DNA from: Bacteroidota bacterium
GTDB lineage: Bacteria > Bacteroidota > Bacteroidia > Chitinophagales > Chitinophagaceae
Direction of reading: 5' to 3'
DNA: 64,000 bases
NCBI GenBank assembly: GCA_018268035.1
Contig: JAFDXI010000073.1
Coordinates: forward strand, 62,001-126,000
Part shown: one piece after another, positions 28,493-37,672 of the stretch
How positions within the stretch are numbered: position 1 is the stretch's first letter
Layout: each line of letters starts with the position of its first letter
Notes under the pieces: model-generated
What the model was told of the DNA's origin: nothing
What the model saw: only the letters and a program-made list of their open reading frames with translations
Databases searched by the model: none
Position numbers and translations under genes: made by a program

Positions 28493-29095
28493 ATGGAAAA
28501 TAAAAAATTTGAAAATGAGTTAGATGCTGCTTTCTGGAATCAACGTTGGGCAAGCGGCCAGACAGGTTGGGATATTGGTTATGCTTCACCCCCAATCACA
28601 AATTTCATGGAGCAGTATAAAAATAAAAATGCTGCGATATTAATTCCAGGTTGTGGTAATGCATATGAAGCAGGCTACCTGGCTACAAATGGTTTTACCA
28701 ATATCACTTTGGTGGACATATCAAGTGAAGCAGTAGAAAGATTGAAAAATAAATTCATCAATCAACCACAGGTAAAAATTTTTTGTGGTGATTTCTTTCA
28801 ACACCAGGGAAAATATGATTTGATCATCGAACAAACTTTTTTTTGTGCACAGGTGATTGAAAGACGGAATGAATATGCGCAACAAATGGCTGCATTATTA
28901 AATGAAGGAGGCCAATTGACAGGTGTTTTATTTGGTGTCAATTTTGAAAACCCCGGGCCTCCATTTGGTGGCGATAAAGAAGAGTATCAGAAAATTTTTG
29001 AACCATATTTTCAAATTAAAAAAATGGAGGATTGTTATAACAGTATTCCTCCAAGGGCAGGAAATGAGTTGTTTATCAACTTCATCAAAAAATAA
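28493..29095 (+). CDS. TPMT-family SAM-dependent methyltransferase
   Basis: A 200-residue protein with the family N-terminus (FWNQRWASGQTGWDIGYASPP), motif I ILIPGCGNAYEAGYL, LVDISSEAVERLK, and DLIIEQTFFCA. Thiopurine methyltransferase-like bacterial enzymes methylate sulfur, selenium, tellurium or halide acceptors; which one here cannot be told. It lies between the PEP mutase-like gene (14 bp) and the thioredoxin gene (64 bp). Confidence 0.87.
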   Translation: MENKKFENELDAAFWNQRWASGQTGWDIGYASPPITNFMEQYKNKNAAILIPGCGNAYEAGYLATNGFTNITLVDISSEAVERLKNKFINQPQVKIFCGDFFQHQGKYDLIIEQTFFCAQVIERRNEYAQQMAALLNEGGQLTGVLFGVNFENPGPPFGGDKEEYQKIFEPYFQIKKMEDCYNSIPPRAGNELFINFIKK

Positions 29096-29159
29096 TAAGT
29101 TGATAAAAATGTTTTGCATATCAACTAAAATTTTTCAAATATTCATACGAACAGTTTAA

Positions 29160-29477
29160 ATGGAAATACAGGAATGTGTAGATAAAGGTAAGACTGTGCT
29201 GCTGGAGTTTTCAGCAGAGTGGTGCAGTTCTTGTCAAACCATGGAGCCAATATTGAATGAAATAAAAAATATTATTGGCGATAGTATTGAATTTCTTAAA
29301 ATTGATATTGACAAATCTCCACAAATAATCCCGGGTTTTCTGATTAGCAGTGTACCTACATTCATCTTTTATAATAATGGTAAAATGTTATGGCGAAGAG
29401 TGGGCCTGCTTTCAAAGAAAGAATTACTAATGTTGATTCAGATGCCACAAGAAAAAAATATTAAAGCCAAAAAATAA
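29160..29477 (+). CDS. Thioredoxin family protein
   Basis: A 105-residue thioredoxin fold without signal peptide. The active site is WCSSC (FSAEWCSSCQTMEP, about residues 20-33) rather than the WCGPC of housekeeping thioredoxin, and the cis-proline lies in SSVPTFIFYNNG. Probably a cytoplasmic disulfide reductase with a specialised client. The next gene, a lipoprotein, begins 11 bp later. Confidence 0.9.
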   Translation: MEIQECVDKGKTVLLEFSAEWCSSCQTMEPILNEIKNIIGDSIEFLKIDIDKSPQIIPGFLISSVPTFIFYNNGKMLWRRVGLLSKKELLMLIQMPQEKNIKAKK

Positions 29478-29488
29478 TTATAATTACA

Positions 29489-29944
29489 ATGAAAAAATCA
29501 ATTGGAATTTTTGTTGTCAGCCTGTTGTTATTTAGCTGCAACCAAACACAGGATAATGAAAAAAACAGTTCGTCAACTGCAAATACAGAAGCACATCAAC
29601 AAGAGAAACAGCCCGAAGTCATCGAACTGAATAATGGCCAAAAATGGTTGATGAACAATGAGATGAAACCAATCATTGATGCTGGAGAAAATATTTTAAA
29701 AAATTATACTGCATCCCATTCAAACGATTATAAAACCCTTGCAGCACAATTAAAAGAAAAAGATGACGCATTGATAAAAAGTTGTACAATGAAAGGTAAA
29801 AGTCATGAAGAATTACATAAGTGGCTGCATCCTCATTTAGAATTAGTTGATGCCTTGGCAAATGCCGGTAATGAACAACAGGTAAATGATTTGATTAATC
29901 AATTAGGCCAATCATTTCAAACATTTCATCAATATTTTCAATGA
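29489..29944 (+). CDS. Hypothetical lipoprotein
   Basis: A 151-residue protein with a lipoprotein signal (MKKSIGIFVVSLLLFSC, lipidation at Cys17) and a mostly helical mature part after a Glu/Gln-rich linker. A single Cys (KSCTMKGKSHEELHKWLHPH) and several His residues near residues 95-112 could bind metal or heme, but this is speculation. Not recognised as a named family. Placed 11 bp after the thioredoxin gene and convergent with the DUF1697 gene. Confidence 0.75.
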   Translation: MKKSIGIFVVSLLLFSCNQTQDNEKNSSSTANTEAHQQEKQPEVIELNNGQKWLMNNEMKPIIDAGENILKNYTASHSNDYKTLAAQLKEKDDALIKSCTMKGKSHEELHKWLHPHLELVDALANAGNEQQVNDLINQLGQSFQTFHQYFQ

Positions 29945-29963
29945 GGTGTTTGTATAAATGATT

Positions 29964-30506
29964 TTATAAGTAAGCCATCTCTAAAAGCACATTTGCAGTT
30001 TTCCAATTCCTCGTTGTTGCATCCACCTTTAGTTTATTTTCAAGGAAATTATTATTGAGTTTTGTTTGTCCATAACCACCCGGGCAATATAAATAAACCG
30101 CATCACTACCAAATTCAATTTCTTCTCCTTCACTCTTTTTTTCTTCAATACTTTTTTTGTCAAATTCATTTGGAGCAACTTTCAGAAATGTAACATGCAG
30201 GCAAGCAATATCTTTTTGTTTATCATTTATAAATGGATTTTGCTGTATGATTTCCCTGAGTTTGTCAACAGTTAAAACAATTACCGGCACATCAAACCCA
30301 AACTCATTTTTAATTTGTTTTACAATTTTGTCTGCAATTTTTTTTACCTCACCAGTTTGGGTTGAAAAAATAACATTCCCACTTTGTATATAAGTTTTGA
30401 CATTTTTAAAATGAAGCCCTTCATACATTTTTTTCAATGCATCCATTTTGATGAGGTTCTTACCACTCACATTGATTCCACGCAGTATTGAGATATATGT
30501 TGCCAT
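29964..30506 (-). CDS. DUF1697 domain-containing protein
   Basis: A 180-residue single-domain DUF1697 protein (YISILRGINVSGKNLIKMDAL at the N-terminus; TYIQSGNVIFST; and NNNFLENKLKVDATTRNW near the C-terminus). The family is widespread in soil bacteria and has no proven biochemical function. It heads a group of small minus-strand genes that also includes VOC, HMA-like and DHFR-like proteins. Confidence 0.9.
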   Translation of the reverse strand: MATYISILRGINVSGKNLIKMDALKKMYEGLHFKNVKTYIQSGNVIFSTQTGEVKKIADKIVKQIKNEFGFDVPVIVLTVDKLREIIQQNPFINDKQKDIACLHVTFLKVAPNEFDKKSIEEKKSEGEEIEFGSDAVYLYCPGGYGQTKLNNNFLENKLKVDATTRNWKTANVLLEMAYL

Positions 30507-30595
30507 TATATATTATGATGCAAAAGATACAAATATTTTACACTTGCCAATAAGTGATTATCATCTTCAGTAATGCTAAGTAATTTTCCATAAAC

Positions 30596-31009
30596 TTACA
30601 TCGGATCATAATTTACCAACCAGCAAATACCGAATTTATCAGTCAGCCCGCCATGCCATGAACCCCAAAATTGTTTTTGATAAGGATGTTCAGCTTTTCC
30701 ATCTTTAGCCAATGCATCATACAATTTTTGTCCTTCCTCCTCGCTTTCAGCATGAATGGAAACATTTACATTGTTGCCTGCTTTAAATGTGGAAGCATTG
30801 CAGTTATCACTTGCCATCAATACCTGGCCGCTACTGAGCGGAAGTGCAACATGCATAATTTTTTCTTCTTCGCCTGCAGGCACCGGCATATCCTGCACAT
30901 CTTTCATACGCATGAATGCTGAAAATTCACCACCAAAAACAGACTTATAAAAATTAAATGCTTCCTCAGCAGTACCTGGAAAATTCAAATAAGGATTCAC
31001 TACTTTCAT
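30596..31009 (-). CDS. VOC family protein (PhnB-like)
   Basis: A 137-residue glyoxalase/bleomycin-resistance fold of the PhnB/3-demethylubiquinone-9 type (NPYLNFPGTAEEAFNFYKSVFG; ending KFGICWLVNYDP). Such proteins bind metal and small ligands; many are annotated only as VOC proteins. It is 34 bp downstream of the small hypothetical gene on the same strand. Confidence 0.9.
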   Translation of the reverse strand: MKVVNPYLNFPGTAEEAFNFYKSVFGGEFSAFMRMKDVQDMPVPAGEEEKIMHVALPLSSGQVLMASDNCNASTFKAGNNVNVSIHAESEEEGQKLYDALAKDGKAEHPYQKQFWGSWHGGLTDKFGICWLVNYDPM

Positions 31010-31043
31010 TGTAATTTGTTTTATGGTTAATAATGATTTTGCT

Positions 31044-31253
31044 TTATTCTAATTCTTCACACCAATATCCTTTTTCATGTACAATCTTTTTCAATTTGTC
31101 AATAAAAAAATAATCGCCTTCTATTCTTAAAATTTTATCGCAATCTTCCAGGTCAAAATTGATAGCACACCCGGGATAATGATGACAGAGCAATTCAACA
31201 AGTTCTTCTGCACTCCACTTATCATAAACATTTGTTTTAAAAACTTCTATCAT
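31044..31253 (-). CDS. Small HMA-like hypothetical protein
   Basis: The start at 31253 gives 69 residues (MIEVFKTNVYDKWSAEELVE...). A GGGAG-type ribosome-binding site stands 5-6 bp upstream, whereas longer in-frame starts run back into the DHFR-like gene. The pattern beta-alpha-beta (INFDLEDCDKILRIEG) to a C-terminal GYWCEELE resembles ferredoxin-like, heavy-metal-associated folds, but the CxxC metal motif is absent. Similar small proteins are common in Bacteroidota, with no known function. Confidence 0.65.
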   Translation of the reverse strand: MIEVFKTNVYDKWSAEELVELLCHHYPGCAINFDLEDCDKILRIEGDYFFIDKLKKIVHEKGYWCEELE

Positions 31254-31269
31254 TTTCTCTCCCATTTTT

Positions 31270-31818
31270 TCAACCTGCATTCCTGTAACACAACAATACA
31301 TTTCCATTACCAAACACTTTTGTTTTCAAAAGTTGCCAATTCATTTTTGTATAAAAAAACTTTCTTCCACTTCCAAGCACAGTTGGATTTATCTTCAGCC
31401 TGAATTCATCAACCAGGTTGTGCTCAATCAATTTTTTACATAAATCCGAACTGTCCAATATAATTATTTCTTTCCCTGCCTGTGATTTCAATTTCTTTAT
31501 TTCTTCCACGACATTATCGCCTACAAATCTTGTATTGCTCCAATCTGACCTGTTCCTCGTTTTCGAAAAAACTATTTTCAAATAATCACTCATTATCGCT
31601 GCTACTACAGGATCTTCTTTACTTGCTTTTTCTGTAGGCCAGAAATTTTCCATCACTTCAAAAGTTTTCCTGCCAAACAAAATCGTATCTGCAGTTTTCA
31701 TTTGTTCAATAAAAAATTCATTTACTTCTTCATCCACATGATGCCAGCTTATATCATTCTCCTCGCCCTCAAAAAATCCATCAACCGTGACCATATTAAA
31801 CAAGATTATCTTTCGCAT
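31270..31818 (-). CDS. Dihydrofolate reductase family protein (RibD C-terminal like)
   Basis: The ATG at 31818 gives 182 residues starting MRKIILFNMVTVDGFFEG, which matches the family; the 12 codons upstream do not. The NADPH-binding region (TILFGRKTFEVMENFWP) and C-terminal LVDEFRLKINPTVLGSGRKFF are typical of YyaP/RibD-like reductases. True folate reduction is unlikely. It runs into the HMA-like gene and probably shares its transcript. Confidence 0.88.
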   Translation of the reverse strand: MRKIILFNMVTVDGFFEGEENDISWHHVDEEVNEFFIEQMKTADTILFGRKTFEVMENFWPTEKASKEDPVVAAIMSDYLKIVFSKTRNRSDWSNTRFVGDNVVEEIKKLKSQAGKEIIILDSSDLCKKLIEHNLVDEFRLKINPTVLGSGRKFFYTKMNWQLLKTKVFGNGNVLLCYRNAG

Positions 31819-32101
31819 ACTTAAATGTTGTTTGAATAATTTTTTCAAATACAACTGAATGCTATTAAACCGCTTTATACCAACTGCAGGCTTAACATTT
31901 CTTAAAACAATTCCTATATCACAATTAAAATTTTCTATTTTTTTAAACGACCCTCAAACTTTAAAAAAAATCTTTACAGAAGAATGTGCTACAGATTTGT
32001 TATGCAAACCTAAGTTTCATATAGAAAAATACAGGGTGCAAAAACGACTAATTAATGGGTTGTTTGCGACAAGTCAATCATTTACTTTTACATAAAAAAA
32101 A

Positions 32102-33082
32102 ATGAAGGACATTACTATCCTTGCAATGCCTGACAGTAACATGGCAAGTATTGATAATCCACGAAGAGGCTTTCTTGCAGCCAACGAATTTCTTAAACAA
32201 AAAGGTCAACAACCTTTATTTAAAATACAGATTGCAGGGTTGGAAAAAGAAGTGAAGCTGAGTAACGGTTTATTCTCTATCCATACAGATACTACCATAG
32301 ATAAAATAAAAAAGACTGACCTCATTATTATTCCTGCAATAGAAGGAGATATCCATGGTGCTGTTTCACGTAGTAAAGAATTCATCCCGTGGATTATAAA
32401 ACATTATCATAAAGGTGCCGAAATAGCCAGCCTTTGTGTGGGCGCTTTTGTCCTCGCATCAACAGGATTATTAAATGGTAAAAATTGTTCTACACATTGG
32501 CGGGCTGCTCATGATTTCAGAAAAATGTTTCCTGATGTAGAGTTGATCACTGAAAAAGTTATCACAGATGAGAACAGCCTTTATACCAGTGGTGGCGCAT
32601 TTTCTTCTGCTAATCTTATTTTATACCTCATTGAAAAATTTGCCGGCAGGGAACCTGCCATTCTATGTGCGAAAATTTTCCAGGTTGACCTGGAACGGCA
32701 GACACAATCACCATTTATTATTTTCCAGGGACAGAAAGATCATAATGATGAGCAGGTAAAACAGGCACAGGAATTTATTGAAAATAATTACCAGGAAAAG
32801 ATCAGCGTTGATCAACTGACAACAAAGCTGGCATTAAGCCGCAGGAATTTAGAACGTCGTTTTAAGAAAGCCACTACCAATACAGTTGTTGAATATATTC
32901 AACGTGTAAAAATAGAAGCAGCAAAAAAGTTTTTTGAATCAAGCGCAAAGAATATCAATGAAGTGATGTATGATGTGGGATATTCAGATAATAAAGCTTT
33001 CAGAAATGTTTTCAGAAAAATTACAGGCTTATCCCCTGTTGAATATAAAAGCAAATACAATAAAGCCAGTTATGCTTATTGA
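32102..33082 (+). CDS. GlxA family AraC-type transcriptional regulator
   Basis: A 326-residue regulator. Residues 1-190 form a DJ-1/PfpI-like sensor (ASLCVGAFVLASTGLL with the elbow Cys; TSGGAFSSANLILYL). Residues 225-320 form the double helix-turn-helix AraC domain (TTKLALSRRNLERRFKKATT; VMYDVGYSDNKAFRNVFRK). Such proteins sense an unknown small molecule and typically activate catabolic or detoxification genes. It is divergent from the DHFR-like cluster. A possible promoter is TTTG (32063) and TACTTTTA (32083), with a 16-bp gap. Confidence 0.92.
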   Translation: MKDITILAMPDSNMASIDNPRRGFLAANEFLKQKGQQPLFKIQIAGLEKEVKLSNGLFSIHTDTTIDKIKKTDLIIIPAIEGDIHGAVSRSKEFIPWIIKHYHKGAEIASLCVGAFVLASTGLLNGKNCSTHWRAAHDFRKMFPDVELITEKVITDENSLYTSGGAFSSANLILYLIEKFAGREPAILCAKIFQVDLERQTQSPFIIFQGQKDHNDEQVKQAQEFIENNYQEKISVDQLTTKLALSRRNLERRFKKATTNTVVEYIQRVKIEAAKKFFESSAKNINEVMYDVGYSDNKAFRNVFRKITGLSPVEYKSKYNKASYAY

Positions 33083-33357
33083 ATTTTGATGATTTAAAAT
33101 ATCTTCAAATGGACAATTACAAAAAATTGAAGTTTTCACTCAAAAAAATTGCCTCTTGTTAAAAAGAAGAATCTTACCAGGCACCATTCTATAAATGACT
33201 TTTAAATGACACTATTGCAAAAGGTGTTACCGCAGGTTTTATTTTAACGGGTAATTTTGCGAAAATTAATCCGCAGGAAAATTGAAATGCTTTTTTGTAT
33301 TGTTTCAACAAATAAAAACAAACAGGAACAGGTGGGATTAAATCTGAAATTCAGTTT

Positions 33358-33810
33358 ATGACTTTTTACAACGTCCTTCTTTTAATTCATGTTCTCTCTG
33401 CAATTATGGGCCTGGGCCCCGGTTTTGTCATGATTTATATTGTAACAAAAGCCACCAATATGACTGAACTAAAACATGCTTATCTCATCCGTAACAGGCT
33501 GCACATTTTCGTGATGGTTGGAGGCTCACTGCTGATACTGACCGGACTGGCAATGGGTGCCATCCGCAATTATTTATTTCATTCAGGATGGTATGTTACC
33601 AGCCTATCATTATTTCTTATTGCACTTGCATTCGGTCCACTCATATTATCGCCACGATCTAAACCCATTAAAGTTTTATTAAAAAATCATAGTGGTGAAA
33701 CTATACCACAGGAATATTTTGCCCTGGCAAAAAAATTATTTTTTTATGAAAGGATTGAAAACATCATCTTCATCACGATCATTGTACTGATGATATTGAA
33801 ACCGTTTTAA
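33358..33810 (+). CDS. DUF2269 family integral membrane protein
   Basis: A 150-residue protein with four predicted membrane helices (about 5-27, 48-68, 78-98 and 128-148) and the family-like N-terminus FYNVLLLIHVLSAIMGLGPGF. The His in helix 1 is conserved in DUF2269, whose members are suspected heme or electron-transfer membrane proteins, though without proof. It stands alone between the GlxA regulator and aconitase. Confidence 0.8.
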   Translation: MTFYNVLLLIHVLSAIMGLGPGFVMIYIVTKATNMTELKHAYLIRNRLHIFVMVGGSLLILTGLAMGAIRNYLFHSGWYVTSLSLFLIALAFGPLILSPRSKPIKVLLKNHSGETIPQEYFALAKKLFFYERIENIIFITIIVLMILKPF

Positions 33811-34024
33811 TCTTACCTTCTGCAGTAAAAAATTTACTTTTTGTGATTTTTGTTTTATCTCTTTTCGACCTTAATATCTTCCATCATTTCCTGTATTGTC
33901 ATTATTGAATAACCGGTAAAAAAAGATACCAATACCTTTTATTCGTACCTTTCAATCAAAGATTTGATAAAACCTGTTTTAATGAAGTACTTCTAAATAA
34001 TTAATCATAGAATTTAAATACATC

Positions 34025-36802
34025 ATGAACTATTCAAAAGCAAAATCAGTAAAAGAACTATCGGTTGATGGGAAAAATTACCGGTATTGTTCACTCAGGG
34101 ATATTGATGGCGGTGATGTCAATCATTTACCATTCAGCATCCGCATACTCCTGGAAAATGTACTTCGTAATTATGATGGCTTCAGTATCACGGATGAGCA
34201 TGTAAATACATTATTAAAATGGACGCCGGCAGCAGTGGATAAAGATATCCCTTTCAAACCTGCACGCATTTTAATGCAGGATTTTACGGGAGTGCCCGCT
34301 GTTGTGGATATGGCTTCATTGCGTTCTGAATTTATCCGTCATGGTAAGGATGGGCAAAAAATAAACCCAGCCATACCTGTTGATTTGGTCATTGACCATT
34401 CAGTGCAGGTTGATTTTTACGGTACTGATTATGCCTATAACAAAAATGTAGAATTGGAATTTGAAAGAAATAAAGAACGATATGAATTGTTGAAATGGGC
34501 GCAAAAGGGTTTGAACAATTTTACTGTTGTTCCGCCGGGCATGGGTATTTGTCACCAGGTAAACCTGGAATATCTTGCCAAAGGTGTCACTGAAAGAGAA
34601 GGCTGGCTTTTTCCAGATACTTTAGTGGGCACTGATTCACATACACCCATGGTAAATGGTATCGGCGTTATTGCCTGGGGCGTCGGCGGCATTGAAGCTG
34701 AAGCTGCCATGCTGGGGCAACCCATCTTTTTCACCTGCCCGCAGGTTGTAGGATTAAAACTCACAGGCAAAATTCCTAATCAGTGTACTGCAACTGATAT
34801 GGTATTGACGATCACGAGGCTGCTGCGTGATACAGGAGTGGTTGGAAAATTCGTAGAAGTATTTGGAGATGGATTGAATAATTTAACTGTTACTGACCGT
34901 GCTACTATTTCAAATATGTCGCCGGAATTTGGCTGCACTGTTACATATTTTCCTGTTGATCATCGCACACTGGAGTATATGCATTCTACAAACAGGACTG
35001 CTGAACAAATAAAAATTGTAGAGACATATTGCAAAGAAAATTTATTGTGGAGAACAGGTAACGAAAACATCAGTTATTCTACGATTGTCGAATTGGATTT
35101 ATCAACATTGGAGCCAACCGTATCAGGTCCCAAACGCCCACAGGATAAGATTTTCGTAAAAGATTTAGGAAATAAAATCAAGGAAATATTGAAAGGAGAA
35201 TTCAGCAGGGAATATCAACCCAAAGATCAGAGAACAGAAAGTGCATGGCTGAAAGAAGGTGGCTCTGGCACGGAATTTACTTTTGGCAAAGTGCCAATCA
35301 ATGCTGAGTTACGCAATGAAGTTATTGCAGACAACCAACATCATTCTGTAAGAATAAAACTGCCCAATAAAGAATTTGTGGTGAGTGATGGCAGCATCGT
35401 GATTGCAGCTATCACCAGTTGCACCAATACTTCCAACCCTGCTGTAATGGTAGGTGCTGGATTGCTCGCAAGGAATGCAATTGAAAGGGGATTGAGAACT
35501 AAATCATGGGTGAAGACATCATTAGCCCCAGGTTCAAAAGTTGTAACAAAATATTTAGAACGTTCAGGTTTGATAACAGACCTGGAAGCATTGCGTTTTC
35601 ATACGGTGGGCTATGGTTGCACATCGTGCATTGGCAATTCAGGGCCACTGCCTCCTGCCATTGCAACAGCAGTTGATAAAGGCGAATTAGTGGTAGCTTC
35701 TGTGTTATCTGGTAACAGGAATTTTGAAGCTCGTGTGCATCCGCAGGTGAAAATGAATTTCCTGATGTCGCCAATGTTGGTAGTTGCTTATGCATTGGCA
35801 GGCAGGGTGGATTTGGATTTAATCAACGACCCGATTGATTATGATCCCAACGGTCAACCTGTTTACCTGAAAGACATCTGGCCATCCCGTGAAGAAATAC
35901 AAAAGACTATCAATGATTGTATGAAACAGGGAGATTTTGAAGAAGTGTATGGAGTTATTTTTGACGGATCTACAGACTGGCAACACCTCGAAGTACACCT
36001 TCAACAAAATTTTGAATGGAGCAAGGATTCTACTTATATCAAAGAAGCTCCATTCTTTGAAAACCTTGAACCATCACCAAGCCCTGTCAGCGATATTAAA
36101 GATGCACGTGTGCTTTTGTATCTCGGCGATTCTGTTACAACAGATCATATTTCTCCTGCAGGTTCATTCAAAGATAATTCTGCAGCAGGTGAATATTTAA
36201 TTGCTCATGGTATCACAAAAGAACATTTTAATTCTTATGGTTCAAGAAGAGGTAATCATGAAGTGATGATGCGTGGCACATTTGCCAACGTACGTATCAA
36301 AAATAAAATCGCTGACAAAGAAGGCGGGTATAGCTGTTATTTTCCAACCAATGAAGTGAAAACTGTTTTTGATACAGCCATGTTGTATAAAAGAGATAAT
36401 ACACCTTTAATCATTCTTGCAGGCAAAGAATATGGTTCCGGTTCATCTCGTGACTGGGCTGCTAAAGGCACTTTCCTGTTAGGAGTAAAAGCAGTGATTG
36501 CTGAAAGTTTTGAACGCATACACAGGAGTAACCTTGTTGGAATGGGTGTGGCTCCATTAATTTTTATGGATGGACAAAATGCCAATTCATTAGGCCTCGA
36601 TGGGTCTGAAAGTTTCAGCATCACCGGCCTTGCAGAAAATTTAAAGCCACATAAATTATTAGATGTAAAAGCAGTTCACCCATCGGGCAAAGAAACTGTT
36701 TTCCAGGTGAAAGCAAGGTTAGATTCAGCAATAGAAATAGAGTATTTCAAAAATGAAGGGATACTGCAATATGTGCTGAGGGATTATTTAAAAAACAATT
36801 AG
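34025..36802 (+). CDS. acnA: Aconitate hydratase A (AcnA/IRP type)
   Basis: A 925-residue monomeric aconitase. The [4Fe-4S] ligands are the Cys in AAITSCTNTSNP and the two Cys in GYGCTSCIGNSGP. LVGTDSHTPMVNG and the swivel-domain KEYGSGSSRDWAAKG complete the active site. It interconverts citrate and isocitrate in the TCA cycle. It is monocistronic; a short inverted repeat follows at 36811-36854. Because its cluster is sensitive to NO and superoxide, it is a likely client of the repair genes at 41-45 kb, although these are not linked transcriptionally. Confidence 0.96.
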   Translation: MNYSKAKSVKELSVDGKNYRYCSLRDIDGGDVNHLPFSIRILLENVLRNYDGFSITDEHVNTLLKWTPAAVDKDIPFKPARILMQDFTGVPAVVDMASLRSEFIRHGKDGQKINPAIPVDLVIDHSVQVDFYGTDYAYNKNVELEFERNKERYELLKWAQKGLNNFTVVPPGMGICHQVNLEYLAKGVTEREGWLFPDTLVGTDSHTPMVNGIGVIAWGVGGIEAEAAMLGQPIFFTCPQVVGLKLTGKIPNQCTATDMVLTITRLLRDTGVVGKFVEVFGDGLNNLTVTDRATISNMSPEFGCTVTYFPVDHRTLEYMHSTNRTAEQIKIVETYCKENLLWRTGNENISYSTIVELDLSTLEPTVSGPKRPQDKIFVKDLGNKIKEILKGEFSREYQPKDQRTESAWLKEGGSGTEFTFGKVPINAELRNEVIADNQHHSVRIKLPNKEFVVSDGSIVIAAITSCTNTSNPAVMVGAGLLARNAIERGLRTKSWVKTSLAPGSKVVTKYLERSGLITDLEALRFHTVGYGCTSCIGNSGPLPPAIATAVDKGELVVASVLSGNRNFEARVHPQVKMNFLMSPMLVVAYALAGRVDLDLINDPIDYDPNGQPVYLKDIWPSREEIQKTINDCMKQGDFEEVYGVIFDGSTDWQHLEVHLQQNFEWSKDSTYIKEAPFFENLEPSPSPVSDIKDARVLLYLGDSVTTDHISPAGSFKDNSAAGEYLIAHGITKEHFNSYGSRRGNHEVMMRGTFANVRIKNKIADKEGGYSCYFPTNEVKTVFDTAMLYKRDNTPLIILAGKEYGSGSSRDWAAKGTFLLGVKAVIAESFERIHRSNLVGMGVAPLIFMDGQNANSLGLDGSESFSITGLAENLKPHKLLDVKAVHPSGKETVFQVKARLDSAIEIEYFKNEGILQYVLRDYLKNN

Positions 36803-36810
36803 AATAAGCC

Positions 36811-36854
36811 AGCCACAAATGCGCGAATAATAAATTGTTAGTGTCTTCGTGGCT
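36811..36854. repeat. REP-like inverted repeat after acnA
   Basis: AGCCACAAATGCGCGAAT is followed, after a 12-nt AT-rich loop, by GTGTCTTCGTGGCT, a partial complement. The arms resemble the GTGCATTCGTGGCT core of the 27-bp arrays near 26 kb, in opposite orientations, so the same repeat family appears here as a single hairpin. It may act as a transcript end for acnA. The SMUG2-like gene starts 70 bp later. Confidence 0.5.
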
Positions 36855-36924
36855 GCAATTTTATATTGAATTTTTTTGTAATAAACGATTCCAAAAACAA
36901 ATAAAATATTCCATCTTTCCGCAG

Positions 36925-37620
36925 ATGCCCCAACAAATTTTCGCAGAAAAAGTTATAGAGTTTAATCGCCGGTTACAATATAAAGGTAAATTACCCGAAG
37001 GCTTCCAGGTGCTGAATCCCTATCTTGACAATCCCGAAACCATGGAAGTAATGCAAAAGTTTTATCATAAATTTTATAATGATAATAAACAAAGGAAATT
37101 TATCATTGGTATCAACCCAAGCCGTCATGGCGCAGGTGTTACCGGTGTACCATTCACAGATACCAAAAGGTTAGCGGCAGTTTGTGGCATCCCAATGTTG
37201 TCGGCACAAACACATGAAGTGTCTTCGGTTTTTATGTATGAAATGATTGAGCATTTTGGCGGCGCTAAAAATTTCTACAAAAAATTTTATATCAATTCTC
37301 CATTTCCATTGGCCATAGTGAGAAAAGTAAAAGACGGCACCTGGCTCAATGCGAATTATTATGACGATAAAACCTTGTTTGAAAATGTAAAAGAATTCAT
37401 GATTGAATCTTTGCAACAACATATTTATTTGGGTCTTGACACTTCAGAAGTTTTTGTATTGGGAAAGAAAAATGCAGATTTCATTAACCTGCTAAATAAA
37501 GAAAAGAAAATGTTTGACAAGCTTACTGTTTTGGAACATCCAAGGTATATTCAACAATACAAATCAAAAGACAAGCTGTTGTATATAGATAAATATATCC
37601 TTGCTTTCAACAACAAATAA
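36925..37620 (+). CDS. SMUG2-type uracil-DNA glycosylase (DUF4918)
   Basis: The ATG at 36925 gives 231 residues (MPQQIFAEKVIEFNRRL); the longer frame upstream runs through a repeat and is rejected. The UDG-fold motif A is IIGINPSRHGAGVTGVPFTD, with INSPFPLAIV and VFVLGKKNADFI further on, and LEHPRYIQQY provides the C-terminal His-Pro motif. SMUG2/DUF4918 proteins are found mainly in Bacteroidota and remove uracil or related lesions. Confidence 0.87.
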   Translation: MPQQIFAEKVIEFNRRLQYKGKLPEGFQVLNPYLDNPETMEVMQKFYHKFYNDNKQRKFIIGINPSRHGAGVTGVPFTDTKRLAAVCGIPMLSAQTHEVSSVFMYEMIEHFGGAKNFYKKFYINSPFPLAIVRKVKDGTWLNANYYDDKTLFENVKEFMIESLQQHIYLGLDTSEVFVLGKKNADFINLLNKEKKMFDKLTVLEHPRYIQQYKSKDKLLYIDKYILAFNNK

Positions 37621-37672
37621 GAATAATGGAATTCGCAAATCCGTAATAGTTATACGTTGTTGAAGAAATGCA

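Noticed and set aside
36835..36924. Longer start of the SMUG2-like gene
   Set aside because: The extension lies in a repeat hairpin; ATG 36925 fits the family.
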